NCBI RefSeq assembly: GCF_000497445.1
Contig: NZ_CM002285.1
Span: 9,028,954-9,067,291, forward strand
Direction: 5' to 3'
DNA length: 38,338 nucleotides
Source of the DNA: Streptomyces roseochromogenus subsp. oscitans DS 12.976
GTDB lineage: Bacteria; Actinomycetota; Actinomycetes; Streptomycetales; Streptomycetaceae
Notes under the pieces: generated by a model
What the model was told of the DNA's origin: nothing
Seen by the model: only the letters and a program-made list of their open reading frames with translations
Database searches by the model: none
Position numbers and translations under genes: made by a program
Part shown: piece by piece, positions 32,731 to 38,338 of the stretch
Position numbering within the stretch: position 1 is the first letter of the stretch
How the letters are laid out: every line of letters starts with the position of its first letter

Positions 32731-34962
32731 GTGGTAACGACGGACACCCCGGCCGTGCAGCCGTCCGAAGAAGTGCTCATCAGTATCGTCCTGCCCGTCT
32801 ACCAGGTGCAGGAGTATCTGCCGGAGTGCCTCGACTCGGTCCTCGGGGCGTCGCAGTCCTTTCAGGCCGTTGAGGTCGTGGCCGTGGACGACTGTTCCCC
32901 TGACGGCAGCGGTGCCCTCCTCGACGAGTACGCGGCCCAGGACCAGCGGCTGCGCGTGGTCCACCTGCCGCAGAACGTCGGCCTCGGCCGAGCGCGCAGC
33001 GAGGGACTGGCGCGGGCCAGGGGCGCATACGTGTGGTTCGTCGACAGCGACGACCGGCTGACCGACGGAGCACTCGCCGCGGTCGCAGAGCGGCTGAAGC
33101 GGACCGACCCTGACGTGCTCCTCGTCGACCACGCCCTCGTCGACCCGGACGGAGGCGTGGAGCGCAATGTGCGTGCGCATCTGTTCCGGGACGCCCCCGA
33201 GACGTTCACGCTCGCGGAGCACCCGGGCACCCTGGACCTCATCATGACCGCGTGGAGCAGGGTGCTGCGCCGCGAGTTCCTGCTGGGCCTGGACCTGGAG
33301 TTCGGGCACGGGTACTACGAGGACATCTCCGTCACCTATCCCGCCCTGCTCGCCGCGCGCCGGCTCAGCATGCTCGACCGTGTCTGTTACCACTACCGGC
33401 GCGGGCGTGAGGGAGCGATTACCAACACCTCCAGCCCGAAGCACTTCGATCTCTTCGGCCAGTACGAGCGGATCTTCGCCTTCATCGACCGCGAGGCCGA
33501 GACCGCCGAGCCCTTCCGCGGGGCGGTGTTCGACCGGACCGTACGCCATGCGACGACGGTGCTGGCCGCCCCCGGACTTGTGCCGGAGAACATGCGGCGC
33601 GATTTCTTCCGGCAGGTGTCGGAACACTTCCGGAGATTCCGGCCGCGCGACTACTCCCACCCGTCCGGGCTGCGCGGCCTTCAGTACCGGCTGGTGGAGC
33701 GGGGCGCCTATCCCGCGTACGCGGCCTTGGAACCGGTGAACCGGCTTCGTCTGGCCCTTCGTACCCCCCTCGGCCGGGGGCGCCGTGCGGCACGGCGGGC
33801 ACCCCGGCTCGCGGCAACGGCGCTCCGGCGGGCCTACTACCGTGCTTGCCTGCTGCTTCCCGTCGATGACGGTCTTGCCGTCTATGCCGCCTACTGGAGC
33901 CGCGGCTACGCCTGCAATCCGGCGGCCGTCTTCGAGAAGGCCCGCGAGCTCACGCCCGGCATCCGCGGGGTGTGGGTGGTCGCCAAGGACAGGACGGGGT
34001 CCATCCCGCCGGGGGTCGAGTACGTGGTGGACGGATCGGCACGGTGCCTGCGCACCATGGCGCGGGCCAAGTATCTGGTCAACAACGTCAACTTCCCTTA
34101 TGAGCTGCCCAAACGGCGGGGCGCGGTGCTGGTGCAGACTCAGCACGGCACGCCCCTGAAGAAAATGGGAACGGACTTGCGGGACCACCCCGCTGCCGCA
34201 CACGGCATGAACTTCGACCGGCTGGTGGAGCAGTGCGGGCGATGGGACTTCCTGGTTTCGCCGAACCCGCACACCACCGAGGTGTTCACCAGGGTCTACC
34301 CCGGCGACTACGAGGTACTCCAGACGGGCTATCCGCGCGTCGACCGGCTGGTCAACGCCTCGCCCGACCAGGCGAACCGGGTGCGGAGCGAACTGGGCAT
34401 CGCCCATGGGCAGACCGCCGTCCTCTATGCGCCCACCCACCGCGACCACCAGGACCAGGCGACGGCTCTGCTCGACGTGCGGCGGTTCGCCGATCAGCTC
34501 GGTGAAGACCATGTCCTACTCGTGCGTTCGCACTACTTCGACACCCCTCAGACCACCCCGTCGCGGGGCGTCGTGGACGTTTCGTCCCACCCGTCGATCG
34601 AAGACCTGTGCATCGCCGCCGATGTGCTGATCACCGACTACTCCTCAGTGATGTTCGACTACGCCGCACTGGACAGGCCGATCGTGATCTACGCGCCCGA
34701 CTGGGAGACGTACCGCCGCGCACGAGGCGTCTACTTCGACCTCCTCGCCGAGGCGCCCGGAGTGGTCGCCACCACGCAGGCGCAACTTGCCGAGATCTTC
34801 CTCAGCGGCGAGTACACGGGGCCGCGCGTGGCCAAGCGGCGCTCCGGATTTCGGGCACGCTTCTGCCCCTACGACGACGGACACGCGGCCGAGCGCGTGG
34901 TGCGCAGCGTCTTCCTGGGAGAGCTGGCCAACACGAACAGGTCAGCGCCGACGGGCAGTTGA
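32731..34962 (+). CDS. Bifunctional GT2 glycosyltransferase / CDP-glycerol-type glycerophosphotransferase (TagF-like)
   Basis: This 743-residue protein starts at the GTG at 32731 (VVTTDTPAVQPSEEVLISIV) after GGAGG 4 nt away; the ORF is open further upstream but that part lies beyond the operator and has no homology. Residues of about 16-260 are a GT2 domain: SIVLPVYQVQEYLPECLDSV, D53-D54 (VDDCSPDGS) and D105-S-D-D (FVDSDDRL). Residues of about 370-735 are a TagF/teichoic acid polymerase domain with QTQHGTPLKKMG (catalytic H472), LYAPTHRDH and TDYSSVMFDYAALDRPIVIY (D636-S639). It should both add a sugar and polymerise a polyol- or glycosyl-phosphate chain on a lipid carrier, as in Streptomyces wall polydiglycosylphosphate or teichoic acid synthesis. 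It converges on the next GT2 gene. Confidence 0.92.
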   Translation: MVTTDTPAVQPSEEVLISIVLPVYQVQEYLPECLDSVLGASQSFQAVEVVAVDDCSPDGSGALLDEYAAQDQRLRVVHLPQNVGLGRARSEGLARARGAYVWFVDSDDRLTDGALAAVAERLKRTDPDVLLVDHALVDPDGGVERNVRAHLFRDAPETFTLAEHPGTLDLIMTAWSRVLRREFLLGLDLEFGHGYYEDISVTYPALLAARRLSMLDRVCYHYRRGREGAITNTSSPKHFDLFGQYERIFAFIDREAETAEPFRGAVFDRTVRHATTVLAAPGLVPENMRRDFFRQVSEHFRRFRPRDYSHPSGLRGLQYRLVERGAYPAYAALEPVNRLRLALRTPLGRGRRAARRAPRLAATALRRAYYRACLLLPVDDGLAVYAAYWSRGYACNPAAVFEKARELTPGIRGVWVVAKDRTGSIPPGVEYVVDGSARCLRTMARAKYLVNNVNFPYELPKRRGAVLVQTQHGTPLKKMGTDLRDHPAAAHGMNFDRLVEQCGRWDFLVSPNPHTTEVFTRVYPGDYEVLQTGYPRVDRLVNASPDQANRVRSELGIAHGQTAVLYAPTHRDHQDQATALLDVRRFADQLGEDHVLLVRSHYFDTPQTTPSRGVVDVSSHPSIEDLCIAADVLITDYSSVMFDYAALDRPIVIYAPDWETYRRARGVYFDLLAEAPGVVATTQAQLAEIFLSGEYTGPRVAKRRSGFRARFCPYDDGHAAERVVRSVFLGELANTNRSAPTGS

Positions 34963-34974
34963 CCTCGTCGTCGC

Positions 34975-36588
34975 TCAACTCCGCACGCGACGGACGACCC
35001 GTCCGGCGACAACGCGGCGCATCCCGGAAAGGCCATCCGCGACACGCACGGCGAGACAGCCACTGCTGGTGGCGTACGGCTGGAGCAGCAGCACCCGTCC
35101 CCGACGGCCCATCCGTACCAGCCGCCTGAGGCCGGATCCCGCACGAAGCGGCCTCGTGGCCGACTCGCCGTCCCGGAAGGTCAGGGTCAACCAGACGTCC
35201 CACGTGGTGATCGTGCCGCCTCGACAGAGCGCCGCCACGTCGGCAGTGACGACGGCACGCCAGCCGTGTCCGCCTGGCTCGGCTTCCCACGCCGCCTCGT
35301 ACCGGTGTGCCGCGCCCGTCACCCGGTGCCGCAACTCGACGGTCGCCCGCTCCGGGCCGGCGTGCGCGATCCTGCCGTAGAGGTCGGCCAGTCGTAGTTC
35401 GAGCACGAGTCGACGGCCCGCGCCTACGTTTCCGAGGACGTGGAAGGGCAGCAGCGCGACCGGGGCGTCGGCGAGACCGTCGAGCACGATCTCGTCCGTT
35501 CCCTCGGGGACGGAACTAGCCTCGTCCCACAGCGGCCGCCGCGCGTCACCGGCATACGGCGGCGTCAGCCGCGGCGGGCTGGCCGCCAACTCGCCCAGCC
35601 GCCGGATGCCCGCGGCATGTCGCTCGCGTCCGAGCAGCACCTTGGTGCGCCAGCGGGCAGCGAGAGTGGCCCGGCGCACGGCCTCCGCCTCGAAGGCGCT
35701 CACGTGCTCGCGGGCTGTCCGCCACCAGGCGTCCTGGTACTCCGTCGTACGCTGCGGCAGTTCGCTCAGGTAAACGGCGAGATCGAACTCGAGGAATTTC
35801 GTCTGCGCGGCGATCAGCAGATCCCGGTCGCCGCTGTCCCGCATGATCTCCAGCACCTGCTGATGGGCAGTGACCCTGTCCTGCCAGTTCTGGATCCGGT
35901 CCCGGCGCAGCGAGATCGAAGCCCGGCCGGTGCCATAGCGCACATGCCAGACGTAGACGGTTTCGGGCGTGACGGCGAAGCGCGGCCCGGCCGCGTAGAC
36001 ACGCGCGGTGAACACGAAGTCCTCGTAGTGCGCTGCGCCGTCGGGGAAACGGATCCGCCGGGACACCAGGAAGTCACGGCGGTAGATCTTGTTCACCGAC
36101 AGCGTGTCCCACAGCGTCTGCGGGCGCCCGGCCACCCCGTTGTGCACCGACTCCGTGGTGAACAACTGTTCCTGCCAAGGTATTTCCCGTCCACCGGGCA
36201 GCTCGCGCCGAACGCACAGGCCTGCCGCCACATCGGCGCCATGCCGGAGCGCGACGGCGAGCAGCGTGTCCACAGCCTTCGGCGGAAGCACGTCGTCACT
36301 GTCGAGGAACACGAGCCACGGGTGGCGGGCCGCGTCGATACCGTCGTTGCGCGGGGTACCGCAGCCGCCGCTGTTGGCGGCACGGCGTACGACGCGCACG
36401 CGCGGCTCGGTGGCTGCGAGCTGTCCCAGTACATGAGGTGTGTCGTCGGTGGAAGCGTCGTCCACGACGACGACCTCGCCGACCGCATCGCCCTGTGCGA
36501 GAGCCGAGGCCACCGCCTCCGCGACGTGCTCCGCGTCGTTGTAGGCGATGACCACCACCGTAACCGCCGCATCGTTCGAGCTGGACAA
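34975..36588 (-). CDS. GT2 glycosyltransferase with C-terminal accessory domain
   Basis: This 537-residue protein uses a TTG start (36588) with GGGAGCGGAG just ahead. The N-terminal GT2 domain has VTVVVIAYNDAEHVAEAVAS, D43-D44 (VVVDDASTDDT), D96-S-D-D (VFLDSDDVLPP), and GAAHYEDFVF (E-D catalytic region). From about residue 330 the sequence becomes beta-rich and is not a recognisable domain; WTA glycosyltransferases such as TarS/TarP have GT2 plus C-terminal oligomerisation domains, so the layout is similar. It probably decorates or extends the polymer made by the TagF-like enzyme. It ends 13 nt from that gene's stop, and its promoter shares the operator with the M56 gene. Confidence 0.88.
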   Translation of the reverse strand: MSSSNDAAVTVVVIAYNDAEHVAEAVASALAQGDAVGEVVVVDDASTDDTPHVLGQLAATEPRVRVVRRAANSGGCGTPRNDGIDAARHPWLVFLDSDDVLPPKAVDTLLAVALRHGADVAAGLCVRRELPGGREIPWQEQLFTTESVHNGVAGRPQTLWDTLSVNKIYRRDFLVSRRIRFPDGAAHYEDFVFTARVYAAGPRFAVTPETVYVWHVRYGTGRASISLRRDRIQNWQDRVTAHQQVLEIMRDSGDRDLLIAAQTKFLEFDLAVYLSELPQRTTEYQDAWWRTAREHVSAFEAEAVRRATLAARWRTKVLLGRERHAAGIRRLGELAASPPRLTPPYAGDARRPLWDEASSVPEGTDEIVLDGLADAPVALLPFHVLGNVGAGRRLVLELRLADLYGRIAHAGPERATVELRHRVTGAAHRYEAAWEAEPGGHGWRAVVTADVAALCRGGTITTWDVWLTLTFRDGESATRPLRAGSGLRRLVRMGRRGRVLLLQPYATSSGCLAVRVADGLSGMRRVVAGRVVRRVRS

Positions 36589-36616
36589 CTCCGCTCCCCT
36601 TCGTGCGGGACCCGAT

Positions 36617-36641
36617 GAACTCCTACATTATGTGGGACTAC
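36617..36641. promoter_or_regulatory. BlaI/MecI-type operator 2 between GT2 and M56 protease genes
   Basis: The 25-bp site (GAACTCCTACAT / T / ATGTGGGACTAC) matches operator 1 at 10 of 12 left-arm and 11 of 12 right-arm positions. It begins 29 bp upstream of the GT2 start (36588, minus strand) and ends 63 bp before the protease start (36704, plus strand), so one site could control both divergent genes. TACATT within it could serve as a -10 element. Confidence 0.75.
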
Positions 36642-36703
36642 GTTGTTGATCTTCCTCTTCGGCACCAGGTCTTACCCGACGTGCGTCAAACAGGCCGGGC
36701 GCC

Positions 36704-37447
36704 GTGCTGTACTGGGCCGATGCTTTTCAGGACGAGGCACACCGCAGCCCCGTCGCCCTGGCCAGCTATGACCCGGTTCCCGACGTCATGGGGGTGCTGG
36801 CCGGCGCGCTGCTCATGGGCGGGTTGCTCCGGGCTCTTGCGGTCGTATGGCGCCGATGGTCGTCGCTGCGCGCGCTTGCTCTACCGAGGGGACGGCCCGC
36901 GGCCGGTGACCTGGTCGTGATCGAGGCGGACCGGCCGGACGCGTACGCGCTGCCGGGCCGCCCGCGGAGAGTCGTGGTGACCACCGCGATGCTGCGCGCT
37001 CTGCCCGCCGACGAGCCGGCCGTGCTGCTCGCCCACGAACGTGCCCACTTGCTCCACCGACACCACCTGTACGCAACGGTCGCCGAGGCAGTGGCCGCCT
37101 GCAACCCGATGCTGAGGCCGGTGCGCGATCACACCACCTTCCACATCGAGCGCTGGGCGGATGAGGAAGCCGCGCAGACGACCGGCAGCCGCCCGCTGGT
37201 GGCCCGTTCCCTGATCCGTGCCGCGCTCGCGATCGCCGATGCCGCCCGAACACGTGAGCCGCAGGGAGTCCTGGCCTATCTGCGGCACAGGGTCACCGCG
37301 CGCGTCGGTGCTCTACACGCCGAACGCCCGAACAGCCACTGGGGCGCGGTCCTTGCCGCCGTTGCCGTCACCGCCCTGACCTGCTTGGCCCTCGCCGAAG
37401 TCACGTCCGGCCTGGCCCGTTGCCTGCGCGTTCTGCACCTGTCCTGA
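36704..37447 (+). CDS. BlaR1/MecR1-like M56 membrane metalloprotease, short N-terminus
   Basis: This 247-residue protein (GTG start at 36704) has a transmembrane helix at about 26-48 (DVMGVLAGALLMGGLLRALA), then LVVIEADRPDAYALPGRPRRVVV, the HExxH zinc motif AHERAHLLHRHH, and RWADEEAAQTTG with the third ligand Glu. A C-terminal helix (about 215-236) follows. Related Streptomyces M56 proteins are about 300 residues, with two more helices before the first one seen here. The open frame can extend only to 36650 with no ATG or GTG, and a stop sits at 36647, so the N-terminus really is short. In BlaR1 systems this protease inactivates BlaI. There is no penicillin-binding sensor domain. Confidence 0.85.
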   Translation: MLYWADAFQDEAHRSPVALASYDPVPDVMGVLAGALLMGGLLRALAVVWRRWSSLRALALPRGRPAAGDLVVIEADRPDAYALPGRPRRVVVTTAMLRALPADEPAVLLAHERAHLLHRHHLYATVAEAVAACNPMLRPVRDHTTFHIERWADEEAAQTTGSRPLVARSLIRAALAIADAARTREPQGVLAYLRHRVTARVGALHAERPNSHWGAVLAAVAVTALTCLALAEVTSGLARCLRVLHLS

Positions 37448-37451
37448 GGGC

Positions 37452-37469
37452 GACCGGGACACACCGGTC
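37452..37469 (+). terminator. Weak hairpin after the M56 gene
   Basis: GACCGG (37452-37457) and CCGGTC (37464-37469) form a 6-bp stem with a 6-nt loop just after the protease stop codon. The remainder of the gap up to the blaI stop (37470-37706) contains no gene I can support; one plus-strand frame gives AFDAEIRLDPGVELEPPSAT, which I cannot assign. Confidence 0.35.
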
Positions 37470-37706
37470 CGGGGCCCATCCGCAGTCGTGTCGGCGAGCC
37501 CAAGGCCGGCACGGGTACCCCGCCAATCCGCAGGCGAGGCATGAGAGTCACACATCCAGCACGCCGGACGAGCGCCTCACATCCCCGTATCACCCCATAC
37601 GGCCTTCGACGCCGAGATCCGGCTGGATCCGGGCGTCGAGCTGGAACCACCGTCCGCCACGCTGCTCGGAGTCACGGCCTTCATACCGGAGAAGGCGCGC
37701 GCCAAG

Positions 37707-38087
37707 CTATGCGTCGGGGCCGAGCAGAGCGCGCAGCGCGGCTTCGTCCGCGGGGTCGAGGGTCTCGACGAAGCGCTGCAGCACGGCCGTGCGGTCGTGG
37801 CCGCGCTCCAGCACGGTCTTCATCTGCTCGGCGGAAACGTGGGCCGCTTCCTGGCACGGGTGATAGGCATGGGCTCGACCGACGCGCTTGCGCTCCAGCA
37901 TCCCCTTGGCGTGCAGCCGGCCCAGTACCGTGAGTACGGTCTTGTACGCGAGTCCCGGTGCGAGGGCAGCCTGAACGGCGCTTGCGGTCATGGGCTCCCC
38001 GGCACTCCAGAGCACGGCCATGATCTCGGCCTCCAGAGCCCCGCTCGCTCTGCGGTCGGCGTGCTCGCCACCGCTGTGCTGAGCCAT
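37707..38087 (-). CDS. BlaI/MecI/CopY-family transcriptional repressor
   Basis: This 126-residue protein starts at ATG 38087 (MAQHSGGEHADRRASGALEA) behind GGAGG. The winged helix spans about 16-78 (LEAEIMAVLWSAGEPMTASA; LAYKTVLTVLGRLHAKGMLE; RAHAYHP), with the TVLTVLGRL recognition helix of the BlaI family. The C-terminal helices (HVSAEQMKTVLERGHDRTAV; LDPADEAALRALL) form the dimer arm that metalloproteases cleave in BlaI/MecI. The longer open frame to 38183 has no ribosome site and covers the promoter. It converges on the M56 gene, while a related operator lies 99 bp upstream of its start, fitting autorepression. Confidence 0.94.
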   Translation of the reverse strand: MAQHSGGEHADRRASGALEAEIMAVLWSAGEPMTASAVQAALAPGLAYKTVLTVLGRLHAKGMLERKRVGRAHAYHPCQEAAHVSAEQMKTVLERGHDRTAVLQRFVETLDPADEAALRALLGPDA

Positions 38088-38185
38088 GCCCGCCCCTCCC
38101 GTTCCTCCCGCGCTCGCGCCACGCCTGATCCTACGCGCCGTGGGGCGTTGCCTGGGGGGCCGAGTTCGGCGTGCACCGAGCACTG

Positions 38186-38210
38186 GTTAGTCTTACAAGA
38201 CGTAGTAGCT
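38186..38210. promoter_or_regulatory. BlaI/MecI-type operator 3 upstream of the blaI-like gene
   Basis: GTTAGTCTTACA followed by GTAGTAGC keeps the TAC...GTA core at the same 11-bp spacing as in operators 1 and 2 (TTACAAGACGTA), with a weaker right arm. It lies between the blaI-like gene and a divergent gene starting at 38326, so it could control both. Confidence is lower than for the other two sites. Confidence 0.55.
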
Positions 38211-38325
38211 TTCCGGGAGTATCAGTCCGCCCGCAGGTCAGGTCCCCTGTCGCGCCCCACGGTGACGAGGCACGATCGGTTTCGCGGCGGTGCGCGGGCT
38301 CGCGCCTGGTCGAGGAGTGGCGAGT

Positions 38326-38338
38326 ATGAGTGAACACC
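38326..38338 (+). CDS. Start of an unidentified gene, cut by window edge
   Basis: An ATG at 38326 is preceded at 9 nt by GAGGAG, an excellent ribosome site. Only MSEH can be read before the window ends. It is divergent from blaI, sharing the region with operator 3. Its product is unknown. Confidence 0.5.

Noticed and set aside
37541..37933. Plus-strand frame between M56 and blaI genes
   Set aside because: Mostly antisense to blaI; low-complexity Arg/Pro-rich translation.

Overview
This is high-GC actinobacterial DNA, almost certainly Streptomyces. Third codon positions are strongly G/C, GTG and TTG starts occur, and the gene families are typical of the genus: an SGNH lipase, a GH19 chitinase with a ricin-type lectin domain and a DasR-like operator, an MmyB-like regulator paired with an SDR, mycothiol-type DinB proteins, and a B12-riboswitch-controlled metE. 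No tRNA, rRNA, CRISPR array or intact insertion sequence was found.

Layout. 1-3406: a GT2 glycosyltransferase (cut by the window edge) diverges from an OmpR-type response regulator/histidine kinase pair, which faces an NAD-dependent epimerase carrying a Cys/His-rich insert. 3765-6404: secreted SGNH hydrolase, then a divergent SDR / MmyB-like XRE regulator pair. 6427-9045: remnant of a zinc-ribbon/discoidin-type protein, then two secreted proteins sharing near-duplicate ricin-B lectin modules, one with a GH19 chitinase domain and one with an RlpA-like barrel, with a DasR-like site upstream. 9212-14637: CHMI tautomerase, MDMPI/DinB protein, MMPL exporter, secreted NAGPA-type phosphodiester glycosidase, and a PPOX flavin/F420 enzyme. 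14652-15400: a fused remnant of LysE and GlxA genes. 15408-19406: PIG-V-like membrane mannosyltransferase, then a divergent amidohydrolase / double-HTH Lrp regulator pair. 19386-21135: a gene graveyard holding a disulfide oxidoreductase, an SDR, an MBL-fold gene and an isopropylmalate dehydratase small subunit, all broken. 21238-23914: metE with a cobalamin riboswitch. 24185-29611: an acyl-CoA-dehydrogenase-like flavin monooxygenase, a RibD/DHFR-like reductase, a ferredoxin/MBL hybrid, a quinone oxidoreductase and a pyruvyl-transferase-like protein. 29651-32081: LysR regulator and MFS exporter.

32614-38338 is the most interesting part. A two-domain GT2 + TagF-like polymerase (+) converges on a second GT2 enzyme (-). 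They are followed by a BlaR1-like M56 metalloprotease (+) and a BlaI-family repressor (-). Related palindromes with a TAC...GTA core (TACA...TGTA in the best copy) lie upstream of the TagF-like gene, between the second GT2 gene and the protease gene, and upstream of blaI. I infer a self-contained regulon in which a BlaI repressor, presumably relieved by the M56 protease, controls synthesis and decoration of a phosphodiester-linked cell-wall glycopolymer instead of a beta-lactamase. The system families are known; this wiring is my inference from the sequence.

Three separate decayed spots (6.4-6.8 kb, 14.6-15.4 kb, 19.4-21.1 kb), each made by internal deletions, suggest an accessory, rearranging part of the chromosome.
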